Source: Sphingobacterium multivorum
GTDB taxonomy: Bacteria; Bacteroidota; Bacteroidia; Sphingobacteriales; Sphingobacteriaceae
NCBI RefSeq assembly: GCF_900457465.1
Contig: NZ_UAUU01000011.1
Coordinates: 1,736,001 to 1,800,000 of the forward strand
Direction: 5' to 3'
Length of the DNA: 64,000 nucleotides
Part shown: piece after piece, positions 16,893 to 25,963 of the stretch
Layout of the letters: every line of letters starts with the position of its first letter
Position numbering within the stretch: position 1 is the first letter of the stretch
Program-made: the position numbers and the translations under genes
The notes under the pieces: generated by a model
Database searches by the model: none
What the model was told of the DNA's origin: nothing
What the model saw: only the letters and a program-made list of their open reading frames with translations

Positions 16893-17965
16893 CTATATCA
16901 CCTGGCCTTTATAATATTTCTTTCTTAACCAAAAAGCTACATTGACCAAGGCAATCAATGCGGGCACTTCCACGAGTGGACCGATAACACCGGCAAATGC
17001 CTGGCCACTGTTGATGCCGAAGACGCCAATAGCAACAGCAATAGCCAACTCAAAATTATTACCAGAAGCTGTAAAGGAAATGGCTGCATTTTTGGAATAA
17101 TCTGCGCCCATTCGTTTACCGATAAAAAAGCTCACCAGGAACATAATGGCAAAATAGATCACCAAAGGACCCCCAATTCTGACAACGTCCATAGGAATCT
17201 GAACGATCAGTTCACCTTTCAGGCTGAACATGACTACAATTGTAAATAATAACGCGATTAAGGTGATGGGAGAGATCATGGGTACAAATTTGCTTTGGAA
17301 CCATTCTTCTCCTTTTAACTTAATCAGGCTATAACGGCTGATTATGCCCATTGCAAAGGGAATACCCAAATAAATTCCGACACTTTCCGCAATCTGACCG
17401 ATCGAAATATTAACATCAAGACCTTTCATGCCAAATACTGGAGGCAGAACAGTGATAAAGATATAAGCGTAGACGCTGTACAATACAACCTGAAAATGCT
17501 ATTGAGGGCGATAAGTCCAGCAGCGTATTCGCGGTTTCCTTCTGCCAGCTCATTCCATACAACGACCATTGCAATGCAGCGAGCTAGCCCGATAAGAATA
17601 AGGCCGATCATATATTCGGGGTAGTCCCGAAGAAATACAATAGCCAGGATAAACATTAAAATAGGCCCTATGATCCAGTTCAGGAGCAGGGAAGCCCCCA
17701 GTATCTTTGTGTCCTTAAATACGTTGCCCATATTTTCATATTTCACTTTGGCAAGTGGTGGATACATCATCAGGATCAGGCCAATGGCAAGTGGAATATT
17801 GGTGATACCGCTTGAGAAAGAATTGATAAAATCAGACGAAGACGGGAAAAGGAATCCAATAGATACTCCGACTGCCATCGCCAGGAAAATCCATAAGGTA
17901 AGGTATCGGTCGAGGAAACTCAATTTTTTCCTTTCATGTGCTGGGGCGCAGTTGTTGGCTGACAT
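16893..17965 (-). pseudogene. acr3: Arsenite efflux permease, ACR3 family, one-base frameshift
   Basis: This is a ten-helix inner-membrane carrier that exports arsenite. The corrected length of 357 residues is right for the family. The conserved GLARCIAMVVVWNELAEGN holds the essential Cys of TM4, and GVIGPLVEVPALIALVNVAF holds the conserved Glu of TM9. The frame breaks near 17485, where ATTTTCAGG needs one more T to read NSIFQVVLYSVYAYIFITVL. It is the last gene of the arsR-DUF6428-arsC-acr3 operon, 22 nt after arsC. Confidence 0.88.
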
Positions 17966-17987
17966 ATTTTTTTGTTAGTGGGTATGT

Positions 17988-18405
17988 TTATTTATCGAGA
18001 TTTTCCGCTACAAATTCAGCACTGTATGTTTTGATAAGATCACGTACCCTTCTGAATTCATTCATAACTTCTTCCTCCGTTCCGGTGGCTTTTGCCGGGT
18101 TGGGAAATTGTAATGTAGCTTTTTAGCCCTTGAAGGAAAATATGGACAACTCTCTTGGCATTATCACAGACCGTAATTACATGGTCAAAGTCTATTGCCG
18201 CATACTCATTGACATGATTAGAGGTGTGGGATGAGATATCAATGTCGGCTTCAGCCATAACCTGAATGGCTTTAGGGTTAACGCCATGCGTTTCTATGCC
18301 GGCGCTATAAACCTCGGCTCGGCTACCTGCGAAATGTCTTAAAAATCCTTCTGCAATTTGGCTGCGGCAACTGTTGCCGGTGCAGAGTACCAATATTTTT
18401 TCCAT
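17988..18405 (-). pseudogene. arsC: Arsenate reductase, low-molecular-weight phosphatase type, two frameshifts
   Basis: This reduces arsenate to arsenite for export by the neighbouring permease, using thioredoxin or a similar thiol system. The N-terminus MEKILVLCTGNSCRSQIAEG carries the CX5R phosphatase-like loop with the nucleophilic Cys. Two single-base losses, one G near 18140 and one T near 18105, hide the rest. Corrected, it reads HVITVCDNAKESCPYFPSRA, restoring the second and third redox Cys, then KATGTEEEVMNEFRRVRDLI and a TAA at 17988. The corrected length is 139 residues, normal for the family. Confidence 0.85.
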
Positions 18406-18420
18406 TTTTTAATGTCTTGA

Positions 18421-18990
18421 TTAGCAGCAGCCGCCACCAGGTTTACAAACGGGGCCATCAGCAGCCAGATTAACCATTTCCAGCTTTACAGGTTCGGCTT
18501 TAGCAACGGGTGCGCAGCATTCTTCTCCATCTGAAGTGGTGCCACAGCTTCCCCCGCGGTTAATGGCTTTGCACTGGGTATAATCTGGAGTAAGGTTAAC
18601 GATTAAATCTTGTCCGGATACGGTAAATTACCCGGATACATTTGGCGTGTATCGAACTGCGAGTTGCCAAATTCAATTTTTACAATAGCATTGGGATTAA
18701 GCCGGTAATTTCTTTTCAACGATATCCACGATAGACATCGCTTTACTTGCTTGCATTGCACGGCCTTCTTCTGTTTCCCTTGGTTCCCATAGTTGGACAA
18801 TGATTTCAGTCCAGGAGTTCATTACGCCACCACAATCGACGGATATGATCGGAGCCTGTTTGATTTCTGTGATATGGTAGGAGGGATCTACCATTTACCT
18901 GCTGCATATTCAAATTGTAAAATTTGATTCGGGTTTTGCTGGAGCTGCGTTTTTAAACGTTTCCCAGTTGATAAATTCGGAGTTGTTCAT
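18421..18990 (-). pseudogene. DUF6428 family protein with a cysteine-rich tail (ars operon), several frameshifts
   Basis: A small cytoplasmic protein found in Bacteroidota arsenic operons between arsR and arsC. Pieces in different frames read MNNSEFINWETFKNAAPAKP, VDPSYHITEIKQAPIISVDC then GGVMNSWTEIIVQLWEP, LNPNAIVKIEFGNSQFDTRQ, and a tail TSDGEECCAPVAKAEPVKLE to DGPVCKPGGGCC. The tail has a CC pair and a final CKPGGGCC, which suggests a thiol metalloid or metal site. At least four indels (near 18605, 18715, 18897 and 18925) interrupt it. The role has not been shown; from context it helps arsenic handling or delivery. Confidence 0.72.
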
Positions 18991-19028
18991 GCTATATTGC
19001 AATTTAACGATTAATTGATGTAAATTTT

Positions 19029-19358
19029 TTAGCAACAGTTTGTGTTCTCTTTATAAGAGTCAAAGAAAGCTGCCAGGTTTGTTTTCAATAATTTCCAGGC
19101 TTTCGGTTCAATGCAATAGCATACCCGTACACCCTCAATGGTGCCCTGGATAATACCCGCATTCTTCAATTCTTTAAGGTGCTGGGAAATTGTTGGCTGT
19201 GCCAATCCTAGTTCCTCAACCAGATCACCACAGATACACGAATTTGCATGGATGATGGATTGAAGGATCGCAATACGGGCAGGATGGCCCAACGCTTTGA
19301 GCATTGTGGCGAGCTGATTCTGCTCTTCTGTGAATATTTCTGTCTTAGTAAGTCCCAT
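19029..19358 (-). CDS. arsR: ArsR family arsenic-responsive repressor
   Basis: This is a 109-residue winged-helix repressor, first gene of the ars operon. The core LATMLKALGHPARIAILQSI is followed by HANSCICGDLVEELGLAQPT and ISQHLKELKNAGIIQGTIEG, the recognition helix and wing. Cys residues in SCICGDLV occupy the alpha-3 metalloid-sensing position, and the C-terminus ends NTNCC, giving more thiols. Arsenite binding would release it from the operator and induce the four genes. A palindrome (19361-19376) immediately upstream of the ATG is a possible operator. Confidence 0.93.
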   Translation of the reverse strand: MGLTKTEIFTEEQNQLATMLKALGHPARIAILQSIIHANSCICGDLVEELGLAQPTISQHLKELKNAGIIQGTIEGVRVCYCIEPKAWKLLKTNLAAFFDSYKENTNCC

Positions 19359-19360
19359 AA

Positions 19361-19376
19361 TATTATTGCAATATTA
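19361..19376. promoter_or_regulatory. Possible ArsR operator
   Basis: TATTGCAATA (19364-19373) is a perfect 10-bp palindrome in an AT-rich stretch 5-15 nt before the arsR start codon. The position suits autorepression, but the site is short. Confidence 0.35.
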
Positions 19377-19510
19377 CGATTAATTTTTCTAAAATCCCAA
19401 ATTGTAAACATAAAAATTATGCTACGATGATATTAATCGAAGTATTGCGCTCAAATCGAACTCGAAATGGCCTAATATCAACTTTTGGAGCAAAGGGTTA
19501 TATTGGTGTA

Positions 19511-19547
19511 AAAAAAAAGAGACAACCGATACTCGGCGTCTCTTTTT
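19511..19547 (-). terminator. Terminator of the tRNA cluster
   Basis: Immediately 3' of tRNA-Leu on the minus strand, AAAAAGAGAC pairs with GTCTCTTTTT (10 bp) around a loop that contains its own CCGA/TCGG pairing, then a run of T follows. Confidence 0.85.
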
Positions 19548-19548
19548 G

Positions 19549-19633
19549 TACCTAGGGCGGGAATCGAACCCGCACTCCCTTAACGGGAACAGGATTTTAA
19601 GTCCTGCGTGTCTACCAGTTCCACCACCTAGGC
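19549..19633 (-). tRNA. tRNA-Leu (anticodon TAA)
   Basis: This is an 85-nt class II tRNA with a long variable arm. The acceptor GCCTAGG pairs with CCTAGGT (first pair G-U), the anticodon loop CTTAAAA contains TAA for UUA codons, and the T arm holds GGTTCGATTCC. CCA is not encoded. Confidence 0.95.
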
Positions 19634-19638
19634 AGGTG

Positions 19639-19711
19639 AGCGAAAAACGAGATTCGAACTCGCGACCCCAACCTTGGCAAGGTTGTGCTCTACCAGCTGA
19701 GCTATTTTCGC
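19639..19711 (-). tRNA. tRNA-Gly (anticodon GCC)
   Basis: The acceptor GCGAAAA pairs with TTTTCGC, the D arm is AGCTCAGCTGGTAGAGCA, the anticodon loop TTGCCAA gives GCC, and the T loop is GTTCGAATC. It is the middle gene of a three-tRNA cluster. Confidence 0.96.
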
Positions 19712-19764
19712 ATTGGAATTATTATTCTTTCAATCTGTCAGAACCTTGCGTTCTTCCCTTTTGG

Positions 19765-19837
19765 TGGTGCCAGCTGGATTCGAACCAGCGACACAAGGAT
19801 TTTCAGTCCTTTGCTCTACCAACTGAGCTATGGCACC
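19765..19837 (-). tRNA. tRNA-Phe (anticodon GAA)
   Basis: The acceptor GGTGCCA pairs with TGGCACC, the anticodon loop CTGAAAA contains GAA, and the T loop is GTTCGAATC. CCA follows the discriminator A in the DNA here, unlike the Leu and Gly genes. Confidence 0.95.
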
Positions 19838-19949
19838 TTTTCAATTGAGCTGTCTGCCTTATTGATGATGCAAATATAGACGGATTATTTGAATTACGAA
19901 AGCTAAAAGCGCTTTTTTTTGCGTTTAAACGCCAACCTGCTGATTTTTA

Positions 19950-19990
19950 AGGAAAAAAAATAAGGGGCTATTCGTGTAGAATAGCCCCTC
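19950..19990 (-). terminator. Terminator after gapA
   Basis: AGGGGCTATTC and GAATAGCCCCT form an 11-bp perfect stem with a 5-nt loop. On the minus strand it is followed by TATTTTTTTTCC. It lies 23 nt past the gapA stop. Confidence 0.92.
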
Positions 19991-20012
19991 TATAGGATAT
20001 TGGTCGAGTTGA

Positions 20013-21011
20013 TTAAGACAATTTACCAACTTCTAATACCAAGTCAACGATTTTGTTTGAATATCCCCATTCGTTGTCATACCAAGAGACAACTTTAACG
20101 AAGTTATCATTCAATGAAATTCCTGCTTTTGCATCGAAGATTGATGTACGTGCATCACCTAAGAAATCTGAAGAAACAACTTCGTCTTCAGTATAACCTA
20201 AGATACCTTTCAATTCGCCTTCAGAAGCTTCTTTCATTGCAGTTTTGATTTCTTCGTATGAAGCACCTTTGTTCAAACGTACTGTTAAGTCAACAACTGA
20301 AACGTCTGCTGTAGGAACGCGTAATGACATACCGGTCAATTTACCTTTCAATTCTGGAAGAACCAAACCTACTGCTTTAGCAGCACCTGTAGATGAAGGG
20401 ATGATGTTTTGGTATGCACCACGACCACCTCTCCAGTCTTTTACTGAAGGACCGTCTACAGTTTTTTGTGTTGCTGTAACCGCGTGTACTGTTGTCATCA
20501 AACCTTCAACGATACCAAATTTATCGTTTAATACTTTAGCGATAGGCGCTAAACAGTTTGTTGTACATGAAGCGTTTGAAACGATGTGTTGATCGGCTTT
20601 CAATTCTTTGTGGTTTACACCCATGACGAAAGTAGGGGTGTCGTCTTTCGCTGGAGCAGACATCACCACTTTTTTAGCACCTGCATCGATGTGTTTTTGA
20701 GCCAACTCTTGCGTCAAGAAGAAACCTGTAGATTCGATGATTACTTCAGCACCTACTTCATTCCATTTTAAGTTTGCCGGATCTTTCTCAGCTGTAACAC
20801 GGATAGTTTTTCCGTTAACAACCAAGTTACCGTCTTTTACTTCTACAGAACCGTCAAATTTGCCATGTGTTGAATCATATTTCAACATATAAGCCATATA
20901 ATCTGGTTCAACTAAGTCATTGATACCAACAATTTCAATTTCTGGACGATTGATAGCCGCTCTAAATGCTAAACGACCAATACGTCCAAATCCGTTAATT
21001 CCAATTTTCAT
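20013..21011 (-). CDS. gapA: Glyceraldehyde-3-phosphate dehydrogenase
   Basis: This 332-residue glycolytic enzyme converts glyceraldehyde-3-phosphate, NAD+ and phosphate to 1,3-bisphosphoglycerate. The NAD-binding start is MKIGINGFGRIGRLAFRAAI, the catalytic Cys lies in SNASCTTNCLAPIAKVLNDK (about residues 145-164), with the active-site His in TTVHAVTATQ and the substrate-site stretch RRGRGAYQNIIPSSTGAAKA seen as GGRGAYQNIIPSSTG. The C-terminus has SWYDNEWGYSNKIVDL. It starts 4 nt after the BadF-like kinase stop and ends with a strong terminator, so it is the last gene of a pfkA-kinase-gapA operon. Confidence 0.98.
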   Translation of the reverse strand: MKIGINGFGRIGRLAFRAAINRPEIEIVGINDLVEPDYMAYMLKYDSTHGKFDGSVEVKDGNLVVNGKTIRVTAEKDPANLKWNEVGAEVIIESTGFFLTQELAQKHIDAGAKKVVMSAPAKDDTPTFVMGVNHKELKADQHIVSNASCTTNCLAPIAKVLNDKFGIVEGLMTTVHAVTATQKTVDGPSVKDWRGGRGAYQNIIPSSTGAAKAVGLVLPELKGKLTGMSLRVPTADVSVVDLTVRLNKGASYEEIKTAMKEASEGELKGILGYTEDEVVSSDFLGDARTSIFDAKAGISLNDNFVKVVSWYDNEWGYSNKIVDLVLEVGKLS

Positions 21012-21015
21012 ATTC

Positions 21016-21867
21016 TTAATTTTTATTGATATAATATTTAATTAAATTATGTATCGGTTCTTTTACAACATTACCAATACTGATATTAAATTCGTCTGTG
21101 GCAACTTCCCGAAGCAAGTGCTCATAATTAAACGCTACTGAACCCGTAAAGTTTACGTCACTGTCCGGATATTCTTTCATTAAGGGCTTGATGTAGGTTT
21201 TTATAAACGTACGAAGCCCATTTTTAACCAATTGACTAATGAATAGATGATCTTTATTTTCGAGGACAAAGTCTGTAAATGAATTCAGAAAATTTGTCGG
21301 TTGTGGGGAAATATACACCCTTTCCAAAATGGTTTTCTTATCGATGTTAAATTCTCTTTCCAGTTTGTCCCGCAGATCAACAGGTAAGGTATCCGTCATG
21401 TAATGTTTGAGCAGCTGCTGGCTATTCCAGTTTGTCGCCCCCTCATCGGCCAGAATATAACCTAGACCATAATTGTTGTCAATGATTTTTTTCCCTGTAT
21501 AGTAAGCTGCATTTGATCCACTGCCAATGATGCCAATAATTCCTCTTTCGTCGCCGAAAGTGGAAATTGCCGAAGCAATGACATCATGATCAACCCGTAC
21601 GCGCGCATTGACGAAAAAACGTTCGAGGACGTTTTTTATTTTATCTTTACGTTCCTTCGAGGAAGATCCCGCTCCGAAAAAATAGATCCGTCTGATTTTT
21701 TCGGCATTGTTGATCAAATTGGTGTTTTTATGCAAATGCTGTAGTATGGAGCGCTCATCCTGAAGATAAGGATTGATCCCGTTCATGCGGAACCCCGTAG
21801 TGATCCGCCCCTTGTCGGCCAACCGCCAGTCTGAAAATCGAGATCCACTATATACTACTGCTATCAT
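21016..21867 (-). CDS. BadF/BadG/BcrA/BcrD-type ATPase (N-acetylglucosamine kinase-like)
   Basis: This is a 283-residue member of the ASKHA kinase fold. It starts MIAVVYSGSRFSDWRLADKG (a modified phosphate-1 loop), contains ARVRVDHDVIASAISTFGDE then RGIIGIIGSGSNAAYYTGKK (the conserved second phosphate and adenosine-side glycines), YGLGYILADEGATNWNSQQL, and VNFTGSVAFNYEHLLREVA near the end. Bacteroidota genomes often carry this gene between pfkA and gapA; the likely activity is amino-sugar phosphorylation, but the substrate is not shown. It lies 17 nt after pfkA and 4 nt before gapA. The length is slightly short of true N-acetylglucosamine kinases. Confidence 0.85.
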   Translation of the reverse strand: MIAVVYSGSRFSDWRLADKGRITTGFRMNGINPYLQDERSILQHLHKNTNLINNAEKIRRIYFFGAGSSSKERKDKIKNVLERFFVNARVRVDHDVIASAISTFGDERGIIGIIGSGSNAAYYTGKKIIDNNYGLGYILADEGATNWNSQQLLKHYMTDTLPVDLRDKLEREFNIDKKTILERVYISPQPTNFLNSFTDFVLENKDHLFISQLVKNGLRTFIKTYIKPLMKEYPDSDVNFTGSVAFNYEHLLREVATDEFNISIGNVVKEPIHNLIKYYINKN

Positions 21868-21884
21868 GTCTGTTCAAATTACGA

Positions 21885-22867
21885 TTATAAAATCTCAGCC
21901 ATTTCCAATAAATCAGGGCTAAGTTTAATTTCCTTATTGCTGATTGCTTCTTCAATTGGAGTTGTCTTGATTTCATTACCACGAAGCCCAACAGTAACTC
22001 GTGTGTTTCCGGCCAATAATTCATTGACCGCAGCAAAGCCCAATCTACTCGCAAGCACGCGGTCGAAAACTCGTCGGAGAACCACCCCGTTGCAAATGCC
22101 CTAATATACTAACTTTCGTGTCGTAATGATCAAACTTTTCTTTTACTTTTTTTGCGACATAATAAGCACCACCATTTTGGTCGCCCTCTGCAACAATAAC
22201 TATAGATGACGATTTCTTCTTAATGGCACCGTCTTCTAAATGACGGGATTAGATCGTCAATGGCCGTTTCTTTCTCTGGAAGTAAAATGGCTTCGGCTCC
22301 GCCAGCAATACCGGCATTTAAGGCGATACAGCCTGAATCACGGCCCATCACTTCAACAAAGAAAAGACGTTCATGTGACGCCGCAGTATCTCTGATTTTA
22401 TCAATCGCTTCGATGACAGTATTGTTGGCTGTATCGTAGCCGATAGTATAATCAGAACCGTAAAGGTCGTTGTCTATCGTACCCGGAATACCTATAATAG
22501 GTATTTCAAATTCTTTGGAGAAGAAGTTAGCACCTGTAAAGGTACCGTCACCACCAATGACCACCAAGGCATCTACACCGGCAGCGATTAGATTGTCATA
22601 GCCTTTTCGACGGCCTTCAGGCGTCTTAAACTCCATGCAACGCGCGGTTTTTAATATTGTACCACCACGTTGTATAATATTGCTGACCGAACGCGTATCC
22701 ATTTCAATGAAATTTGCGTCGATCAAACCTTGGTATCCTTGATAAATACCCGTTACTTGCAATCCTTTATGTAATGCTGTTCGAACGACAGCACGAATAC
22801 AGGCATTCATGCCAGGAGCATCACCTCCCGACGTCAATACACCTATTTTTTTAATTTCTTTTATCAC
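21885..22867 (-). pseudogene. pfkA: ATP-dependent 6-phosphofructokinase, two one-base insertions
   Basis: This is the committed step of glycolysis, fructose-6-phosphate to fructose-1,6-bisphosphate. Motifs are IGVLTSGGDAPGMNACIRAV (ATP site), VIGGDGTFTGA, GIPGTIDNDLYGSDYTIGYD (catalytic Asp in TIDND), FVEVMGRDSGCIALNAG, and after correction LGHLQRGGSPTSFDRVLASR. The frame breaks near 22247 (one extra C in ATCCCGTC) and near 22065 (TTTT for TTT). Corrected, the protein is 326 residues, the normal size. Since the gene is essential-like and both errors are homopolymer insertions, sequence error is much more likely than loss. Confidence 0.92.
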
Positions 22868-22905
22868 ACGCTATATTTTAGGTTTTACGAATATAAGATT
22901 TTTAT

Positions 22906-22922
22906 AGTGTATATTCTACACT
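22906..22922. promoter_or_regulatory. Palindrome between pfkA and the NUDIX regulator
   Basis: AGTGTA-TATTC-TACACT is a perfect 6-bp inverted repeat with a 5-nt spacer in the 182-nt divergent intergenic region. It lies 39 nt upstream of the pfkA start, where an operator would act, and may be bound by the NUDIX/winged-helix protein encoded on the other side. Confidence 0.4.
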
Positions 22923-23049
22923 TTGAATAAATTTTTCAATATTTTTTTGCGCATCACGTTTAGGAAGCGTATAATTGTTACAGATAACCCGATGATTAGT
23001 AACCGCTAAATTTAGCTCAGTATATTGCACATAAATAAATTTAGAAGTT

Positions 23050-23722
23050 TTGTATAGTAATTTTACCGTTGACTGTGTCATATTAGGCTTTCACGAAGGA
23101 GAATTAAAAGTTCTTTTGGCCGAAAGAAATGAATATCCTTTTAAGGATTGGTGGGCATTGCCAGGTTTTTTCGTGGATAATGACGAAGAGATGGAAGATG
23201 CCGTAAAACGAATTTTGTATGAGAATACAGGTTTGAAAGATGTATTTATGGATCAGCTGCATTCCTTTGCCGGATTAAAACGGCATCCAAAGGGACGTAT
23301 TCTGACGGTGGCGTATTACGCCCTCGTGCAGCTGGATAATACCAAATTGAAAACCAAACCTGTTACAAACTATATGAAGCAGGCAAAATGGTTCCCCGTT
23401 CGGAATGTACCTGAACTGGCCTTTGACCATAAGCAGATTTTGGACCTCTGTCTGGAGCGGTTGCAGCGCCGCCTCGCCTATAAGCCGATTGCTTTCGAGC
23501 TGCTGCCTGAAAAATTTACCACTCACCCAGCTACAGCTGGTGTATGAGGGAATTTTGAATAAACCACTCGATAAACGCAATTTTAGAAAGAAAATGCAGA
23601 ATTATGGCTTTCTAAAAGAGCTCGACGAAGTGCAGACTGGAGTAGCCTATCGTGCAGCAAGGCTCTATAAATTGGATAAACGAAAGTTTTTAAAACATTT
23701 TCAGAACACGGTCGCATTCTAA
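23050..23722 (+). pseudogene. NUDIX-domain/winged-helix regulator (NrtR-like), frameshifted
   Basis: The N-terminal NUDIX-like domain (FTVDCVILGFHEGELKVLLA, WWALPGFFVDNDEEMEDAVK) has a degenerate NUDIX box, with no GX5EX7REUXEEXGU catalytic set, typical of NUDIX proteins that have become sugar- or nucleotide-sensing transcription factors. The C-terminus, LTQLQLVYEGILNKPLDKRN then FRKKMQNYGFLKELDE, is the winged-helix part. The frame breaks at about 23518 (ACCACTCACC has one C too many). The start is uncertain: the frame opens at a TTG at 23050 and an upstream ATG is not in frame, so a further indel near the start is possible. Bacteroidota relatives control sugar catabolism; next to pfkA, a glycolytic role is plausible. 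Confidence 0.78.
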
Positions 23723-23740
23723 TAGATCTGTTCGTATAAT

Positions 23741-23772
23741 AAAAGGCAAACTTTCGAGTTTGCCTTTTTTTT
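23741..23772 (+). terminator. Terminator after the NUDIX regulator
   Basis: AAAAGGCAAACT and AGTTTGCCTTTT form a 12-bp perfect stem closed by a TTCG tetraloop, followed by further T. Confidence 0.93.
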
Positions 23773-23899
23773 TGAAAGTGTCTGATCTTATTGGCCAGAA
23801 AGAACCTTCAGTTTGCTTTCATTGCTGCTGGTGTCTGCGAAGTCATTGAAGGTTTTGTTGTCAGGTTAATATCAAAATTATTACAATTTCAAAATTTAT

Positions 23900-23930
23900 T
23901 TTGTCCAACATGTTACTTTTTATATTTTTG
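23900..23930 (+). promoter_or_regulatory. Promoter of the tetR-efflux operon
   Basis: TTTG at 23900-23903, exactly 19 nt, then TATTTTTG at 23923-23930 is a perfect match to the Bacteroidota consensus TTTG-N19-TAnnTTTG. Transcription would begin about 40 nt before the tetR start at 23978. Any TetR operator should overlap this site. Confidence 0.8.
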
Positions 23931-23977
23931 AACAATTTTTGATAAAAGTCAGAAAGTAGAAAGGAGTTTTTTGAAGA

Positions 23978-24577
23978 ATGGAAGATAGAAAAGATCAAAT
24001 CATTCATGCGGCGATAAGACGCTTTATGCATTACGGTTTTAGTAAGACTACGATGAATGAAATTGCGGAGGATATAAAAATTACCAAAGCGAATTTGTAT
24101 TACTATTATTCGGAAAAGAATGCACTTATAAGGGATGTGATTGTGCGTTTGACGGATGAATATAGGGAAGAGGAGGAGAAGATGGTGGCTGTGCATGTGG
24201 GCACCACCTACGAGCTGATCATTAAAATTTTGGAACTGCGCGATGCATTTGTCCGGAAATACTATATGTTGCACATGAATGAAAATCTGGAATGGATCAA
24301 GGGACTTTCCATGCAGGATTTTTTCCAGTGCCTACACGACCGTGATGTGAAAGCCTTGTTTGAGATCCTTGAGATCGGTGCCGAAAAAGGTGAAATCGAT
24401 GGGGAGCATCTCTATGAAACGGCCGAAATCTATGTGGAATTGATGAATAGTTTATCCCTGATGTGCAATATCTCCGATATCATTTCAGGAATTCCAAATC
24501 AGGATCGTTTTGATGAAGTGCTGCAAAAGCAAAAGCTGGCTACCAAGCTTTTTTTTAATGGTATAAATAAAAAGTAG
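23978..24577 (+). CDS. TetR family repressor of the efflux operon
   Basis: This is a 199-residue regulator. The N-terminal helix-turn-helix (about residues 7-50) reads IIHAAIRRFMHYGFSKTTMN then EIAEDIKITKANLYYYYSEK, the canonical TetR pattern. The all-helical C-terminal ligand domain has no diagnostic motif. It is the first gene of a co-directional set with tolC, adaptor and RND genes (28 nt to tolC), so it very likely represses its own operon and is released by a pump substrate. Confidence 0.93.
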   Translation: MEDRKDQIIHAAIRRFMHYGFSKTTMNEIAEDIKITKANLYYYYSEKNALIRDVIVRLTDEYREEEEKMVAVHVGTTYELIIKILELRDAFVRKYYMLHMNENLEWIKGLSMQDFFQCLHDRDVKALFEILEIGAEKGEIDGEHLYETAEIYVELMNSLSLMCNISDIISGIPNQDRFDEVLQKQKLATKLFFNGINKK

Positions 24578-24605
24578 ATATAAAATTAGGATAAATAAAT
24601 TAGGA

Positions 24606-25949
24606 ATGAAAACAATCAGAATACTAGCCAGCCTTTTATTAGGTACGATGGTTTTCCAGAGTCATGCACAGCAACAATTGAGCTTAAGTGATGCGATTAA
24701 ATTTGCTTTGCAGAACAAGGCTGATGCGAAAAAGGCAGGTCTCGATGTCGTAAATGCCGAACATAAAATTGCGGAAGTTAAATCGGGTGCATTACCACAG
24801 GTCAATTTTAACGGTGGTATCACTTACAATCCAATGATTCAAAAGGTCGCTTTACCAGGAGAGCTTGTGGGCCAACCGGGAACCACAGTAATGGCTGCTT
24901 TTGGACAAAAATGGCAATCGACAAATTCGATAAGCTTAAACCAACAGCTATTTAATCAAACTGTATTTACTGGACTGAAAGCTGCCAAGACGACACGCGA
25001 ATTTTATGTGATCAACAAAACATTGACCGATGAGCAATTGATCGAAAAGGTGGCCAATAGTTATTATGATGTTTATCAATCCAAATTGCAGTTAAAAACG
25101 GTTGACAATAACTTGGAAAGTACCACCAAAACTAGGGATGTCATCGAAGGACTTTTTAAGAATGGGTTAGCGAAGAAAATTGACCTTGACCGTACAAATG
25201 TAGCCGTTACAAATTTGAAAGCTTCTCGCCAGCAGCTGATTAATGCCGTTGAATTAAAAGAGAATGCACTAAAATTTGTCATTGGTATGCAGATGTCGGA
25301 GCAGATTGTTATGCCGGCGTCAACGTTTGAAACAGTTGCTCTGGATGCCATATATGACCCGCTTGATGTGTCCAGTAGAACGGAGATCCAGGTGCTCACT
25401 AAACAAAATGAATTACTAGAGTTGAACAAAAAAGCTGAAGCATCCAAATACTACCCCACTTTATCTTTGACTGCGAATTACGGTCGTCAGGGTTTGGGAC
25501 CTGTTTTCCCAATCTTTTCGAAAGCTGAAGGTGTAAATTGGTCGGGATTTTCAGGAATTGGTCTTAATTTGACGGTTCCTATTTTCAATGGTTTCCTCAC
25601 ACGTTCTAAAGTTCGTCAGGCACAGATCGATATCGATAAGTTGCAGGTTGATATCGCGGATACAAAATTGGCACTGAATCTGGCAGCAGAAAACTCCAAG
25701 GTTCAGATTAAAAATTCTTTGTTAACAATTGAGTCAAACCGTAAGAACGTGGATTTGGCAAAATCAGTGCTGGAAGATACTAACAACAATTACAAAAATG
25801 GTCTGGCAACATTGACCGATCTTTTGGATGCGGAAAATGCCTATGCAGATGCCCAGAATAATTTAAATACCTCTTTGCTCGATTATAAAATTGCTGAAGT
25901 GCAGCTGATCAAAGCGAATGGAAATCTTAAATCACTAATTAAAGAATAA
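24606..25949 (+). CDS. TolC family outer-membrane efflux protein
   Basis: This is a 447-residue outer-membrane factor of a tripartite pump. The signal peptide is MKTIRILASLLLGTMVFQSH then AQ; two repeated alpha-helical hairpin segments with Gln/Asn-rich coiled coils follow (AIKFALQNKADAKKAGLDVV and later NNYKNGLATLTDLLDAENAY with DAQNNLNTSLLDYKIAEVQL). The LTVPIFNGFLTRSKVRQAQ segment is a family hallmark. It forms the outer duct joined to the adaptor and RND protein encoded next, 14 nt downstream. Confidence 0.95.
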   Translation: MKTIRILASLLLGTMVFQSHAQQQLSLSDAIKFALQNKADAKKAGLDVVNAEHKIAEVKSGALPQVNFNGGITYNPMIQKVALPGELVGQPGTTVMAAFGQKWQSTNSISLNQQLFNQTVFTGLKAAKTTREFYVINKTLTDEQLIEKVANSYYDVYQSKLQLKTVDNNLESTTKTRDVIEGLFKNGLAKKIDLDRTNVAVTNLKASRQQLINAVELKENALKFVIGMQMSEQIVMPASTFETVALDAIYDPLDVSSRTEIQVLTKQNELLELNKKAEASKYYPTLSLTANYGRQGLGPVFPIFSKAEGVNWSGFSGIGLNLTVPIFNGFLTRSKVRQAQIDIDKLQVDIADTKLALNLAAENSKVQIKNSLLTIESNRKNVDLAKSVLEDTNNNYKNGLATLTDLLDAENAYADAQNNLNTSLLDYKIAEVQLIKANGNLKSLIKE

Positions 25950-25963
25950 TTGACTAATACAAT

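Noticed and set aside
18603..18894. Two overlapping small genes between arsC and arsR
   Set aside because: They are frame pieces of one DUF6428 protein whose order and motifs join after single-base corrections.
19546..19848. A 100-codon protein frame across the tRNA cluster
   Set aside because: The sequence is fully explained by three tRNA genes with good cloverleaf elements; the peptide phrase is a known artefact of tRNA translation.
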